This document shows, in pieces, positions 27,886-36,806 of a stretch of 64,000 bases of DNA. The notes beneath the pieces are model-generated. The model worked only from the letters and a program-made list of their open reading frames with translations. It made no database searches and was not told the DNA's origin. The stretch comes from Thiobacillus sp. GTDB taxonomy: Bacteria > Pseudomonadota > Gammaproteobacteria > Burkholderiales > Thiobacillaceae. The first letter of the stretch is position 1; every line of letters begins with the position of its first letter. Where the stretch lies: positions 374,867-438,866 of the forward strand of contig NZ_JAUYRI010000017.1 of NCBI RefSeq assembly GCF_030696885.1. The letters run 5' to 3'. The translations under genes and the position numbers were made by a program.

Positions 27886-28440
27886 ATGGCCCTGGGCAAC
27901 GCCAAAACGCTGACCAAGCTCATCGTCGTGACGCTGGGCATGTTCGGCTTCGGGTTTGCCCTGGTGCCGTTTTATTACAAGATCTGCGAGGTGACCGGGA
28001 TCAATTCCGGCGCCGAGCAGAGCCTGGCGAAAAATACCCAGGTCGACGAAAGCCGGCTGGTGACGCTGGAATTCGACGCCAATACCAATGAAGCCCTGCC
28101 GTGGCGGTTCAAGCCCATGCAGCGCAGCCTCAAGGTGCATCCGGGGCAGCTGGTGCAGGTGGAGTACGAAGTCAGCAACATCAGCGACCATCCCATCGTC
28201 GGTCAGGCAGTTCCGAGCTATGGGCCGGCGCGCGCGGCGGGGTTTTTCAAGAAAATCGAGTGCTTCTGCTTTACGCCGCAAACCCTCGCCGCAGGCGAGT
28301 CCCGGCGCATGCCGGTCATGTTCGTGCTGGATCCGGACATGGATCGGGATGTGCATACCGTGACGTTGTCCTACACCTTCTTCGATCTTGAAGCGAAGAA
28401 GCAGGCGTCAGACGGGCGGAAAACGGTACCGAATGGCTGA
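27886..28440 (+). CDS. ctaG: Cytochrome c oxidase assembly protein CtaG/Cox11
   Basis: CtaG delivers copper to the CuB site of subunit I. The 184-residue protein has one N-terminal membrane helix (about 11-30, LIVVTLGMFGFGFALVPFYY), then a periplasmic domain with the copper-binding C126-F-C128 in KIECFCFTPQ. The motif DPDMDRDVHTVTLSYTFF near the C-terminus is a family signature. It starts 3 bases after the microprotein and overlaps the DUF2970 gene by 8 bases, so it is part of the oxidase operon. Confidence 0.95.
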   Translation: MALGNAKTLTKLIVVTLGMFGFGFALVPFYYKICEVTGINSGAEQSLAKNTQVDESRLVTLEFDANTNEALPWRFKPMQRSLKVHPGQLVQVEYEVSNISDHPIVGQAVPSYGPARAAGFFKKIECFCFTPQTLAAGESRRMPVMFVLDPDMDRDVHTVTLSYTFFDLEAKKQASDGRKTVPNG

Positions 28441-28633
28441 GAAGAAAAACAATCTTCAGGTTGTGCTCGCGGTTTTCTGGAGCTTTTTTGGCGTGCGCAA
28501 GCGGCGTGACTACGACGCCGATGCGCAAAGTCTGACGCCGGCCCAGGTCATCATTGCCGGGCTGATCGGTGGGGCTGTTTTTGTGTTGACGATGTTGCTG
28601 CTGGTGTATCTGGCAATGCAATTCTTGAACTGA
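28433..28633 (+). CDS. DUF2970 family small membrane protein
   Basis: The 66-residue product has a short amphipathic start (LQVVLAVFWSFFGVRKRRDYDAD) and one membrane helix (QVIIAGLIGGAVFVLTMLLLVYLAM). The FWSFFGVRK..DYD..A pattern is that of DUF2970, found between ctaG and coxC in betaproteobacteria. The ATG at 28433 overlaps the end of ctaG. Probably an accessory to aa3 oxidase assembly; no biochemical role is known to me. Confidence 0.8.
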   Translation: MAEKKNNLQVVLAVFWSFFGVRKRRDYDADAQSLTPAQVIIAGLIGGAVFVLTMLLLVYLAMQFLN

Positions 28634-28664
28634 GCGATCTACGAAACAAGAAAGAGGGGATGAG

Positions 28665-29531
28665 ATGAGTCTGGCACAAACTGATAAATACTATCTGCCG
28701 CAACCTTCGCTTTGGCCGATCATCGGCTCGGTGGCGCTGCTGCTGATGGCGATTGGCGGCACCATGACCATGAGGGAGATCGATAACGGCGGCTGGATTC
28801 TGCTTGCCGGCACGGCGGTGCTGTTCTACATGATGTTCGGCTGGTTTGCTGAGGTGATCCGCGACAGCGAGGCCGGACGCTACAACCGGCAGGTCGATTC
28901 CTCGTTCCGCTGGTCGATGAGCTGGTTCATTTTCTCCGAAGTGATGTTCTTTGCCGCTTTCTTCGGTGCGCTGTTCTACACCCGGGTGCTGTCGGTGCCC
29001 TGGCTTGCGGACGCCGACACCGGCAGCCTGCTGTGGGAAGGCTACCAGGCGACCTGGCCGACGGCGGGCCCCGGGCTGACCGCGGACGGATTCGACTTCA
29101 CGCCGATGGGCGCATGGGGCATCCCGGCGATCAACACCCTGCTGCTGCTGTCTTCGGGTGTGACCATTACCTGGGCGCACTGGGGGCTCAAGAAAGACAA
29201 CCGCACGCAACTGATCCTGGGTCTGGCGATGACGGTGGCGCTGGGTCTGGTGTTCATGGGACTGCAGGTCTATGAATACATCCATGCGTATCAAGACCTG
29301 GGCCTGACGCTGGGTGCGGGCGTCTACGGCGCCACCTTCTTCATGCTGACGGGTTTCCACGGCTTCCACGTGCTGGTCGGCACGACGATGCTGATCGTGA
29401 TGTTGTTGCGCTCGATCGCAGGCCATTTTACTGCCGACCACCACTTCGCGTTCGAAGCGGTGTCGTGGTACTGGCACTTTGTCGACGTGGTCTGGGTGCT
29501 TCTGTTCATCGTGGTCTACTGGCTGATCTAA
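28665..29531 (+). CDS. coxC: Cytochrome c oxidase subunit III
   Basis: Subunit III stabilises subunit I and its oxygen and proton paths. The 288-residue protein has seven predicted membrane segments, including WFIFSEVMFFAAFFGALFY, LLLLSSGVTITWAHWGL and LTGFHGFHVLVGTTML, and ends with WYWHFVDVVWVLLFIVVYWLI, the family signature. A ribosome site (AAGAGGGG) precedes the ATG. It is the last gene of the aa3 operon; an intrinsic terminator follows 39 bases after the stop. Confidence 0.96.
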   Translation: MSLAQTDKYYLPQPSLWPIIGSVALLLMAIGGTMTMREIDNGGWILLAGTAVLFYMMFGWFAEVIRDSEAGRYNRQVDSSFRWSMSWFIFSEVMFFAAFFGALFYTRVLSVPWLADADTGSLLWEGYQATWPTAGPGLTADGFDFTPMGAWGIPAINTLLLLSSGVTITWAHWGLKKDNRTQLILGLAMTVALGLVFMGLQVYEYIHAYQDLGLTLGAGVYGATFFMLTGFHGFHVLVGTTMLIVMLLRSIAGHFTADHHFAFEAVSWYWHFVDVVWVLLFIVVYWLI

Positions 29532-29569
29532 AGCCAGGTCAGAAATCGGCGCGCGGCAGTGCCGCGGCC

Positions 29570-29608
29570 GACAGCAAAAAGCCGCGTTCAGCGCGGCTTT
29601 TTGCTGTC
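29570..29608. terminator. Bidirectional intrinsic terminator between coxC and DUF2909 gene
   Basis: A 39-base inverted repeat, GACAGCAAAAAGCCGCG paired perfectly with CGCGGCTTTTTGCTGTC around a short TTCAG-type loop. The core G+C stem is followed by T runs on the plus strand and, because of the A run, also on the minus strand. It ends the plus-strand cox operon and the minus-strand DUF2909 gene. Confidence 0.85.
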
Positions 29609-29625
29609 GGGGAATCGCGCTGGGA

Positions 29626-29826
29626 TCAGCGCAGACCGGTTTGCGGGATGAAGCCGAAGTAATATCCGCCCATCAGCAGCAGGAACAGCGCGAGGGAAAA
29701 TCCGACCCGCACGGTAAGCATCCTGACGGCGCGGTCGGACTGCCCCTTGTCCTTGATGAGATAGTAGAGTGCGCTGGCGAGGCTGGCCAGGATGACGACG
29801 ATGAACAGCAGGGCAACAATGCGCAT
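29626..29826 (-). CDS. DUF2909 (twin-helix) small membrane protein
   Basis: The 66-residue product has two membrane helices: IVALLFIVVILASLASALYYL and, after a charged loop (IKDKGQSDRAVRML), VGFSLALFLLLMGGYYFGF. This matches DUF2909, a small family next to SURF1 in aa3 oxidase clusters. GGGAGAG precedes the ATG at 29826. It is divergent from SURF1 with only 48 bases between starts, so the promoters must overlap. Likely an assembly helper; unproven. Confidence 0.8.
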   Translation of the reverse strand: MRIVALLFIVVILASLASALYYLIKDKGQSDRAVRMLTVRVGFSLALFLLLMGGYYFGFIPQTGLR

Positions 29827-29874
29827 GAAACGGCTCTCCCGGCAAAATTCCAGTCTAACCGGATTGAGCGCGCC

Positions 29875-30624
29875 ATGCACTTGCTGAAAATACGCTTCGG
29901 CCGGTGGCAGTTCGCGCCGACACTGTGGCCGACGCTGGCGGCACTGTTCTTTTTTGTGCTGACGTATTCGCTTGGCAACTGGCAGAGCGGCCGCGCCGAC
30001 GAGAAGCGTGCGCTGCAGGCGCGCTACGATGTGGCGGCGACCGAGCCGCCGATCCATGTCGGCAGCGAACGGCTGGATCGGGACAGCGTGCTGTACCGCA
30101 AACTCGAGGTTGAAGGCGTGTTTGACGACGCCCACACCATCCTGATCGACAACCGGGTGCTGGACGGGGTGGCGGGATACCACGTGCTGACGCCGCTGCG
30201 GGTGAACGGCGGCGCGCACGCCCTGCTGGTCAACCGCGGCTGGGTGGCGACCGGGCGGTCGCGTGCGGAGGTGCCGCAGCCGCCGACGCCGGCGGGCCGT
30301 GTCAAGCTGGAAGGCATGGCGGTCGACCCGAACACGCGCTACGTTGAGCTGGGGTCGACCGAACCGGTGGGGCGGGTCTGGCAGAACCTCGATTTCGAGC
30401 GCTATGCCGCGACCACCGGCCTGAGCCTGCAACCGGTGCTGCTGCAGCAGACCAGCGCGCTGCCGGATGGCCTGCAGCGAAGCTGGCCGCGGCCCGATAC
30501 CGGGGTCGATACGCATGTCAGTTATGCCTTCCAATGGTACAGTTTGGCGGCGACACTGACGGTGTTGTGGCTGATAATGAACGTCGGGCGGCGCCGCGAC
30601 GGCGAGACGAACACTAAGACTTGA
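29875..30624 (+). CDS. SURF1 family cytochrome oxidase assembly protein
   Basis: SURF1 proteins bind heme a and help place it in subunit I. The 249-residue protein has the classic two-helix layout: a first helix at about 16-35 with the LGNWQSGRADEK motif just after it, a periplasmic domain with GYHVLTPL, LLVNRGWV and VQWNLD-like WQNLDFERYA, and a C-terminal helix after SYAFQWYSLAAT. Start chosen at the ATG at 29875, which places the helix at the N-terminus; the frame extends upstream through the divergent gene. It heads the heme a synthesis/assembly run. Confidence 0.92.
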   Translation: MHLLKIRFGRWQFAPTLWPTLAALFFFVLTYSLGNWQSGRADEKRALQARYDVAATEPPIHVGSERLDRDSVLYRKLEVEGVFDDAHTILIDNRVLDGVAGYHVLTPLRVNGGAHALLVNRGWVATGRSRAEVPQPPTPAGRVKLEGMAVDPNTRYVELGSTEPVGRVWQNLDFERYAATTGLSLQPVLLQQTSALPDGLQRSWPRPDTGVDTHVSYAFQWYSLAATLTVLWLIMNVGRRRDGETNTKT

Positions 30625-30641
30625 ATACATAGAATAGACCC

Positions 30642-31205
30642 ATGCAATTAACCCCGCGTAGCAAATTCCTGTTGTTGGTCGCCGTGTTTGTGGTGCCGGT
30701 GATCGCCGCCTATCTCGCCTTTTTCGGCTGGCGTCCGGCCGGCCACACCAATTACGGCGAGCTGATCACGGTGACCCCGCTGCAGCAGACAGCGGGCGCA
30801 CTGCATGACAGCACGCCGTTCGACCTGAACGCGCTGCAAGGCAAGTGGGTGATGGTGCACGTCGGCCCGGCCGCCTGCGACGCAGACTGCGCGCAGCAAC
30901 TGTATCTGATGCGACAGACGCGCATCGCGCAGGGCAAGGCGCAGTCCCGTATCGAGCGGCTGTGGGTGTTGACCGGCGACGGCGCGGCCGATCCGGCGCT
31001 GTTGGCAGACCACCCCGGCCTGCATGTGTGGCGCCCGACCGATGCGGCATTCATCGAGCAGTTCCCGGCCACGGTTGAACGCGCACATCATATTTATCTG
31101 GTCGATCCGCTGGGCAACCTGATGTTGCGCTTTCCCGCCGAGCCGGAGCCCAAGCGCATCATGAAAGACCTCAAGCTGCTGCTCAAAGCCTCCCAGATCG
31201 GCTAA
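30642..31205 (+). CDS. Membrane-anchored Sco-like thioredoxin-fold protein
   Basis: The 187-residue product has one N-terminal membrane helix (about 9-28) and a periplasmic thioredoxin-like domain. WVMVHVGPAACDADC carries a C79-x3-C83 pair in the position of the copper-binding CxxxC of SCO proteins. AHHIYLVDPLGNLMLRF matches the SCO segment that carries the third ligand, here with the His pair slightly shifted. It lies between SURF1 and ctaA, so a copper-delivery or thiol-redox role in aa3 assembly is likely. The shifted His makes copper binding uncertain. Confidence 0.72.
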   Translation: MQLTPRSKFLLLVAVFVVPVIAAYLAFFGWRPAGHTNYGELITVTPLQQTAGALHDSTPFDLNALQGKWVMVHVGPAACDADCAQQLYLMRQTRIAQGKAQSRIERLWVLTGDGAADPALLADHPGLHVWRPTDAAFIEQFPATVERAHHIYLVDPLGNLMLRFPAEPEPKRIMKDLKLLLKASQIG

Positions 31206-31217
31206 CCGGTATCCGTC

Positions 31218-32201
31218 ATGATTTCCTATCGCAATCTCATTCTGGCCGCGCTGATCCTGACGCTGGGTGTGGTGAGCCTCGGCGCATACGTGCGCCTATC
31301 GGATGCCGGCCTGGGTTGCCCGGACTGGCCCGGCTGCTATGGCAAGATCACCCCGCTGCATGCGGCCGAGCACATCAACGCCGAACTCGTAGAGCGCCCC
31401 GGCGGCCCGGTGTCGCACGCCAAGGCCTGGAAGGAAATGGTGCACCGCTATTTCGCCGGTGCGCTGGGGCTGATAGTGCTGGCGATCGCGGTGATAGGCT
31501 GGCGCCGGCGCAACGATGGCGCGGGCGGTGCCGGGCTGCCGCTGCTGTTGCTGGCGCTGATCATCTTCCAGTCGATGCTGGGCATGTGGACCGTGACCAA
31601 GCTGCTGAAACCCCTGGTCGTCACCGCGCACCTGCTGGGCGGCATGGCGACGCTGTCGCTGCTGGTGTGGCTGTGGCTGCGTGAAAAAGGGCGTTCGACC
31701 CAAGCCTATTACGCACGCGCTACACATCTGCGCACCGGCGCCCTGCTTGGGCTGGTGCTGGTGGGGGTGCAGATCGCCCTGGGCGGCTGGGTCAGTACCA
31801 ACTACGCAGCGCTGGCCTGTTCCGATTTCCCGATGTGCCAGGACATGTGGCTGCCGCCGATGGATTTCGAGCACGCCTTCACCCTGCACCGTGAACTGGG
31901 CGAAACCGCAAGTGGCGAGTTGCTGTCGATGCAGTCTCTGACGGCGATCCATTGGGTGCACCGGGTGATGGCACTGATCGTGACCCTCTACCTCGGCTGG
32001 CTAGTGGTGCGCTTGCTGCGTACCCCGGCCTATGCCGGCCAGGCTGTGGCCGTGGGCGCGCTGTTGGTGCTGCAAGTGTCGCTGGGCATTAGCAATGTGC
32101 TGCTGAGCCTGCCGCTGGGTCTGGCGGTGGCGCATAACACCGGGGCGGCGCTGTTGCTGGCCAGTCTGGTCTGGCTGAACTACCGGGTAAGCAGGAGATG
32201 A
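31218..32201 (+). CDS. ctaA: Heme A synthase (COX15/CtaA)
   Basis: CtaA oxidises the C8 methyl of heme o to make heme a for the aa3 oxidase. The 327-residue, eight-helix protein shows [17 protein letters not shown] near residue 26-42, [34 protein letters not shown] and [17 protein letters not shown], the four His-bearing helices. The paired periplasmic Cys in the first loop (GCPDWPGC) and a second pair (LACSDFPMC) are present. It overlaps ctaB by 4 bases (ATGA). Confidence 0.95.
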   Translation: MISYRNLILAALILTLGVVSLGAYVRLSDAGLGCPDWPGCYGKITPLHAAEHINAELVERPGGPVSHAKAWKEMVHRYFAGALGLIVLAIAVIGWRRRNDGAGGAGLPLLLLALIIFQSMLGMWTVTKLLKPLVVTAHLLGGMATLSLLVWLWLREKGRSTQAYYARATHLRTGALLGLVLVGVQIALGGWVSTNYAALACSDFPMCQDMWLPPMDFEHAFTLHRELGETASGELLSMQSLTAIHWVHRVMALIVTLYLGWLVVRLLRTPAYAGQAVAVGALLVLQVSLGISNVLLSLPLGLAVAHNTGAALLLASLVWLNYRVSRR

Positions 32202-33100
32202 GGATGGAGTCCGCGATGATGCAGGGCGCGGCCTGCCGCTGCCAGCAATTTCTGGCCTTGTGCAAGTTGAGGGTGGTCAGCCTGATCGTCTTTACCGCAG
32301 TGATCGGCATGTTTCTCGCCGTGCCGGCCTGGCCAGCGTGGAACGTGCTGTGGGCCGGCACGCTGGGCATCGCGCTGGTGGCCTCTGCGGCGGCCGCTTT
32401 CAATTGCCTGGTCGAGCAGAAAATCGATGCGATGATGGCGCGCACCCGCGCGCGTCCGCTGCCGCGCGGCGAACTGACCAATACGCAGACGCTGGTGTTT
32501 TCCGGCGTGGTCGGCGGCATCGGCTTGTATCTGCTGCACGTCTTCGTCAATCCGCTCACCATGTGGCTGACGCTGGCCACCTTTGTCGGCTACGCCATTA
32601 TTTACACCGCCATCCTGAAGCCGGCCACGCCGCAGAACATCGTCATCGGCGGCGCCTCCGGCGCGATGCCGCCGGTGCTGGGCTGGGCCGCGGCCACCGG
32701 TGAACTGCATCACGACGCGCTGCTGCTATTCCTCATCATCTTTGCCTGGACGCCGCCGCATTTCTGGGCGCTGGCACTTTATCGCCGTGAGGAGTACGCC
32801 AAAGCCGGGCTGCCGATGCTGCCCGTCACCCACGGCGAGGCCTATACCCGGTTGCATGTGCTGCTCTATACGCTGCTGCTGTTTGCCGTGACCATGCTGC
32901 CGATCGCCACCGGCATGAGCGGCTGGATCTACCTGGCCGGCGCGGTGCTGCTGGGCGGTCGGTTCATCCACTATGGCTGGCGCCTGCACCGCACCTACAG
33001 CGACGAACTGGCGAAGGAAACCTTCCGCTTTTCCATCTGGTATCTGAGTCTGCTGTTCGCGGTGATGCTGGTCGACCATTATTTCAAAATACCCATTTGA
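32198..33100 (+). CDS. ctaB: Protoheme IX farnesyltransferase (heme O synthase)
   Basis: CtaB adds a farnesyl tail to heme b, making heme o. The 300-residue UbiA-family protein has the prenyl-diphosphate site [21 protein letters not shown] (shown in part, with [11 protein letters not shown] as the core), [22 protein letters not shown] and the second Asp-rich loop region [27 protein letters not shown]. Nine hydrophobic segments are visible. The ATG at 32198 overlaps the ctaA stop; later Met codons (32204, 32216) are alternatives. An A+T-rich 83-base gap follows. Confidence 0.95.
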   Translation: MRMESAMMQGAACRCQQFLALCKLRVVSLIVFTAVIGMFLAVPAWPAWNVLWAGTLGIALVASAAAAFNCLVEQKIDAMMARTRARPLPRGELTNTQTLVFSGVVGGIGLYLLHVFVNPLTMWLTLATFVGYAIIYTAILKPATPQNIVIGGASGAMPPVLGWAAATGELHHDALLLFLIIFAWTPPHFWALALYRREEYAKAGLPMLPVTHGEAYTRLHVLLYTLLLFAVTMLPIATGMSGWIYLAGAVLLGGRFIHYGWRLHRTYSDELAKETFRFSIWYLSLLFAVMLVDHYFKIPI

Positions 33101-33137
33101 TTTATATGGGGAAATAAGCCCCTATCTGGATATTCGG

Positions 33138-33157
33138 ACAAGATTGTTTTATATTGT
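33138..33157. promoter_or_regulatory. Candidate operator upstream of rrf2
   Basis: ACAAGAT (33138-33144) and ATATTGT (33151-33157) form a 6-of-7 inverted repeat with a 6-base A/T spacer, 27 bases before the Rrf2 start, in an unusually A+T-rich 83-base gap. Rrf2 proteins bind such dyads. Autoregulation is inferred only from position. Confidence 0.35.
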
Positions 33158-33183
33158 GCCTACTTATCCTCCAGAGGCGCGCA

Positions 33184-33648
33184 ATGATCCTCTCCCGAAC
33201 CAGTCAGTATGCCGTGCAAGCCCTGATTTACATGGCCACCCAGCCGAACGCCACGCCGGTGCTCAACAAGGACATCGCAGCCCAGCTCGGCGTGCCCGCG
33301 CCCTACCTCGCTAAGATCCTGCAGGGCCTGGCCAAGGGCAACCTGCTGTTCTCGTTCCGTGGCCGCCTGGGCGGGTTCTGCCTGCGCGAAACGGGCGACA
33401 AGATCACGCTGATGCAGATCCTGCTGCTGACCGAAGGGCCGGCGTTTACCCAGAGTTGCCTGCTGGGCCTGAAGAAATGCAGCGATGAAACCGCCTGCCC
33501 GCTGCATTTCCGCTGGCTGCCGGTGAAGAAGAAAATCATCGACCTGCTGCAAGACACCACGCTCGACAAGCTGGCGAAAGCGGTCGAGTCCGGCAAATAC
33601 CGCCTGGCCGACATGCCGGGGCAGATGTTTGAGCAGGTCCGACCATGA
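33184..33648 (+). CDS. Rrf2 family transcriptional regulator with three cysteines
   Basis: The 154-residue protein has an N-terminal winged helix (MILSRTSQYAVQALIYMA, IAAQLGVPAPYLAKILQGLAKGNLL, FRGRLGGFCL) and a dimerisation helix region. The cluster loop has C92, C99 and C105 (C-x6-C-x5-C), close to the C92/C98/C104 of IscR, so a [Fe-S] cofactor is likely. GAGG lies 7 bases before the ATG at 33184; the frame extends 10 codons upstream without support. It sits between ctaB and sco and may sense iron-sulfur state, O2 or NO to balance the oxidases. Confidence 0.87.
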   Translation: MILSRTSQYAVQALIYMATQPNATPVLNKDIAAQLGVPAPYLAKILQGLAKGNLLFSFRGRLGGFCLRETGDKITLMQILLLTEGPAFTQSCLLGLKKCSDETACPLHFRWLPVKKKIIDLLQDTTLDKLAKAVESGKYRLADMPGQMFEQVRP

Positions 33649-34238
33649 GGATGCGACTTGCCGCGCTTGGCGCACTGGCCGCGCTCACGCTGGCGGCCTG
33701 CCAGCCCACGCCGCAGGCTCCCGCGTTCCAGGCGACCGACATCACGGGCGCGGCTTTTGCGCGAGATTTCAAGCTCACCGACCACACCGGTCGCGTCCGT
33801 GAACTGGCGGATTTCAGAGGCAAGGTTGTGGCCGTGTTCTTCGGCTACGTGCATTGCCCGGATGTCTGCCCCACCACGCTGTCGGACTTTGCGCGCGCAC
33901 TCGAGCAGCTGGGCGTCGGAGCCGAGCAGGTACAGGTCATTTTCGTCACGGTCGACCCCGAGCGCGACACCCCGGAGGTGCTGAAAACCTTCGTGCCCGC
34001 CTTCAATCCCGGATTTCTCGGCATGTACGCCGAAGAAACCGCGCTGCGCGAATTGGCGAAGGAATTCAAAGTGGTCTATCAAAAGACATCGGTAAAAGGC
34101 GTGGACGATTACCTGATCGACCACAGCGCAGGCACCTATGTATTTGATAAACAGGGGAACCTGCGGCTATTGATGTCTTACGGCAGCAGCCCGGACGCCA
34201 TTGCCCATGATCTGAAAGTCCTGCTGGCGACATCCTGA
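33645..34238 (+). CDS. SCO1/SenC copper chaperone lipoprotein
   Basis: SCO proteins load copper on CuA of subunit II and also help cbb3 oxidases. The 197-residue protein has a lipoprotein signal with lipobox LAAC (Cys19), then a thioredoxin fold with GYVHCPDVCPTTL (C71-x3-C75) and the His ligand in DYLIDHSAGTYVFD near residue 157. The ATG at 33645 overlaps the Rrf2 stop, so the regulator and the chaperone are co-translated. It lies directly before the ccoN promoter and bridges the two oxidase clusters. Confidence 0.94.
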   Translation: MRMRLAALGALAALTLAACQPTPQAPAFQATDITGAAFARDFKLTDHTGRVRELADFRGKVVAVFFGYVHCPDVCPTTLSDFARALEQLGVGAEQVQVIFVTVDPERDTPEVLKTFVPAFNPGFLGMYAEETALRELAKEFKVVYQKTSVKGVDDYLIDHSAGTYVFDKQGNLRLLMSYGSSPDAIAHDLKVLLATS

Positions 34239-34263
34239 ACCTTGCCCGGGTGGGCGGGGTGGG

Positions 34264-34293
34264 TTGCAGAGGCCGACCGGACTGACTTATAAT
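34264..34293 (+). promoter_or_regulatory. Probable sigma-70 promoter of the cco operon
   Basis: TTGCAG (34264-34269) and a perfect TATAAT (34288-34293) are spaced by 18 bases, about 77 bases before ccoN. A T run and a perfect palindrome, AGCATATGCT (34313-34322), lie in the would-be leader. I found no TTGAT-N4-ATCAA FNR site, which is common before cbb3 genes. Confidence 0.55.
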
Positions 34294-34370
34294 CCCGCAG
34301 TTTTTTAATATAAGCATATGCTGTAATAAGGCGCGGCCCAGCGCCCTTTCGCGGACAACAGGAGCGGTCG

Positions 34371-35825
34371 ATGGCGGTAACCACATATTCCGGTGCGGAA
34401 CAATACAACTTTGATATCGTTAAGAAATTTTCCGTCATGTCGCTGGTGTGGGCGGTGGTCGGCATGTTTGTCGGCGTCTATATCGCGTCCGAGCTGGCCT
34501 GGCCGTTTCTCAACTTCGACAGCCCCTATTTCTCCTTCGGCCGTTTCCGCCCGGTTCATACCAGCGCGGTGATCTTCGGCTTCGGCGGCTCGGCGCTGTT
34601 TGCCACCTCTTACTATGTGGTGCAGCGCACCTGCCAGACCCGCCTGATTTCAGACGGCATGGCCAGCTTCACTTTCTGGGGCTGGCAGACCGTGATCGTG
34701 CTGGCTGCGCTGTCGTACGTGATGGGCTATTCGCAGGGCCGCGAGTACGCCGAGATGGAATGGCCGATCGACCTGCTGATCCTGGTGGTGTGGGTCACCT
34801 ACCTGATCCTGTTCGTCGGCACCATCATGCGCCGCAAGCAGCCGCACATCTACGTCGCCAACTGGTTCTATCTCGCCTTCATCCTGGCCACCGCGCTGCT
34901 GCACACCTTCAACAACCTGGCGATGCCGGTTGACCTGTTCTCGATGAAATCCTACAGCCTGTTCGCCGGCACCCAGGACGCGATGACGCAGTGGTGGTAC
35001 GGCCACAACGCGGTGGGCTTCTTCCTGACCGCCGCTTTCCTCGGCATGATGTATTACTTCGTGCCGAAGCAGGCCGGCCGTCCGATCTATTCCTATCGCC
35101 TGTCCATCGTCCACTTCTGGGCGCTGAGCTTCATGTACATGTGGGTGGGCGCGCACCACCTGCACTGGACCGCGCTGCCCGACTGGACCTCGTCGCTGGC
35201 CGCGGCATTCTCGATCCTGCTCCTGATGCCCTCGTGGGGCGGCATGATCAACGGCATCATGACCCTGTCAGGTGCCTGGGACAAACTGCGTACCGACCCG
35301 GTGATGCGTTTCATGATCGTCGCGCTGTCGTTCTACGGCATGTCGACCTTCGAAGGCCCGATGATGTCGCTGAAGGAAGTCAACGCCTTGAGCCACTACA
35401 CCGACTGGACCGTGGGCCACGTGCACTCCGGCGCGCTGGGCTGGGTGGCAATGATCTCGTTCGGCTCGCTGTATCACATGATGCCCAAGCTGTGGGACAC
35501 CAAGATCTATAGCGCGAAACTGATCGAGTGGCACTTCTGGCTCGCCACCATCGGCATCGTGCTGTACATCGTCGCGATGTGGATTTCCGGCATCACCCAG
35601 GGCCTGATGTGGCGCGCCTTCGACGAGTTCGGCAACCTGCAGTACTCGTTCGCCGAATCCGTCGCGGCCATGATGCCCTTCTACGCCATGCGCGCCATCG
35701 GCGGCATGTTCTTCCTCACCGGCACCGTGCTGATGACGTACAACATGTTCATGACCATCCGCCAGGGCAAGCGCGAGAGCGCTGCGCTGGAAGCCAAGCT
35801 GGCCGCCAAGATGGCGCACGCATGA
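34371..35825 (+). CDS. ccoN: cbb3-type cytochrome c oxidase subunit I
   Basis: CcoN holds low-spin heme b and the heme b3-CuB O2 site of the high-affinity oxidase. The 484-residue protein has about 12 helices. [30 protein letters not shown] carries the heme b His, and [26 protein letters not shown] and [17 protein letters not shown] carry the CuB/heme b3 His residues. [17 protein letters not shown] carries the last ones. AGGAG is 8 bases before the ATG. It leads ccoNOQP. Confidence 0.97.
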   Translation: MAVTTYSGAEQYNFDIVKKFSVMSLVWAVVGMFVGVYIASELAWPFLNFDSPYFSFGRFRPVHTSAVIFGFGGSALFATSYYVVQRTCQTRLISDGMASFTFWGWQTVIVLAALSYVMGYSQGREYAEMEWPIDLLILVVWVTYLILFVGTIMRRKQPHIYVANWFYLAFILATALLHTFNNLAMPVDLFSMKSYSLFAGTQDAMTQWWYGHNAVGFFLTAAFLGMMYYFVPKQAGRPIYSYRLSIVHFWALSFMYMWVGAHHLHWTALPDWTSSLAAAFSILLLMPSWGGMINGIMTLSGAWDKLRTDPVMRFMIVALSFYGMSTFEGPMMSLKEVNALSHYTDWTVGHVHSGALGWVAMISFGSLYHMMPKLWDTKIYSAKLIEWHFWLATIGIVLYIVAMWISGITQGLMWRAFDEFGNLQYSFAESVAAMMPFYAMRAIGGMFFLTGTVLMTYNMFMTIRQGKRESAALEAKLAAKMAHA

Positions 35826-35842
35826 TTCAGGGACGATAAGAG

Positions 35843-36589
35843 ATGAACTTCAACTTCAAACACGAATGGATTGAAACCAACATCGGCCTGATGTCCGTGT
35901 TGACCATGCTGGCGATCAGCGTCGGCGGACTGGTGGAAATCGCGCCGCTGTTCCTGATCGACGAGACCATCGAAAAGGTCGAGGGCGTGCGCCCCTACAC
36001 GCCGCTGGAGCAGCGCGGTCGCGACATCTACATCCGCGAAGGCTGCTACACCTGCCACTCGCAGATGATTCGTCCGTTCCGCGACGAGAAGCTGCGCTAC
36101 GGCCATTACTCACTGGCGGCGGAGTCGCAGTACGACCACCCATTCCAGTGGGGCTCCAAGCGCACCGGTCCGGACCTCGCGCGCGTCGGCGGAAAGTATT
36201 CCAACGAATGGCACGTGCAGCACATGGTGGCGCCGCGCTCGATGGTGCCCGAGTCGGTGATGCCGAACTACCCTTGGCTGCTGTCGACGCCGCTGGATAT
36301 TTCCGATGTCGCCGGCCGCATGAAGGCGCTGCGCAAGGTGGGCGTGCCGTATTCGCTGTCGCAGGCTGAATACGACGCCAACGTCACCAAGTTCGGCGAG
36401 ACCGTGGCCAAGCAGCTGCACATCCCCGATGCGCAGAAGAATCTGGTTGAACAGGCCAACTTCGGAAACTACGACGGCGACCGCTCCGGCATTTCCGAAA
36501 TGGACGCGCTGGTGGCCTATCTGCAGGTGCTCGGCACCATGGTCGATTTCAGCAAGTACGCCGACGACGCTTTCGTCGGCGACCGCTGA
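35843..36589 (+). CDS. ccoO: cbb3-type cytochrome c oxidase subunit II (monoheme)
   Basis: CcoO is a membrane-anchored monoheme cytochrome c feeding electrons to CcoN. The 248-residue protein has one N-terminal helix (about 13-36) and the heme site C68-Y-T-C71-H72 in [14 protein letters not shown], with [28 protein letters not shown] as a family block. A Met ligand is likely in [18 protein letters not shown]. It begins 17 bases after ccoN with a weak purine-rich site (gggacgataagag). Confidence 0.96.
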   Translation: MNFNFKHEWIETNIGLMSVLTMLAISVGGLVEIAPLFLIDETIEKVEGVRPYTPLEQRGRDIYIREGCYTCHSQMIRPFRDEKLRYGHYSLAAESQYDHPFQWGSKRTGPDLARVGGKYSNEWHVQHMVAPRSMVPESVMPNYPWLLSTPLDISDVAGRMKALRKVGVPYSLSQAEYDANVTKFGETVAKQLHIPDAQKNLVEQANFGNYDGDRSGISEMDALVAYLQVLGTMVDFSKYADDAFVGDR

Positions 36590-36608
36590 TCGCAGCGGGG
36601 AGCACGGC

Positions 36609-36806
36609 ATGGAATGGCTGATGTGGTTTTCCAAACCCGAGAACACCAAGCCGCTGGCCCTGATCATTTTTTTCGTCACCTTTATGGGCATCGTGATCTA
36701 CGTCTACGGTAGCAAGAAGCGGAGCAAGCAACTCGAGTCGTACCGCAATATTCCCTTTCTCGACGACCAGCCAGGCGAACAAGACGGCACGAAGGACAAG
36801 CAATGA
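36609..36806 (+). CDS. ccoQ: cbb3 oxidase subunit CcoQ/FixQ
   Basis: CcoQ is a small one-helix subunit that stabilises the cbb3 complex. The 65-residue protein has MWFSKPENTKPLALIIFFVTFMGIVIYVYGSKKR (helix about 17-34) and a charged cytoplasmic tail with FLDD, typical for the family. Start set at the ATG at 36609 (GGGGAG upstream). It overlaps ccoP by 4 bases (ATGA). Confidence 0.92.
   Translation: MEWLMWFSKPENTKPLALIIFFVTFMGIVIYVYGSKKRSKQLESYRNIPFLDDQPGEQDGTKDKQ

Noticed and set aside
34239..34370. FNR/ANR box before ccoN
   Set aside because: No TTGAT-N4-ATCAA sequence, even with two mismatches that I would trust.
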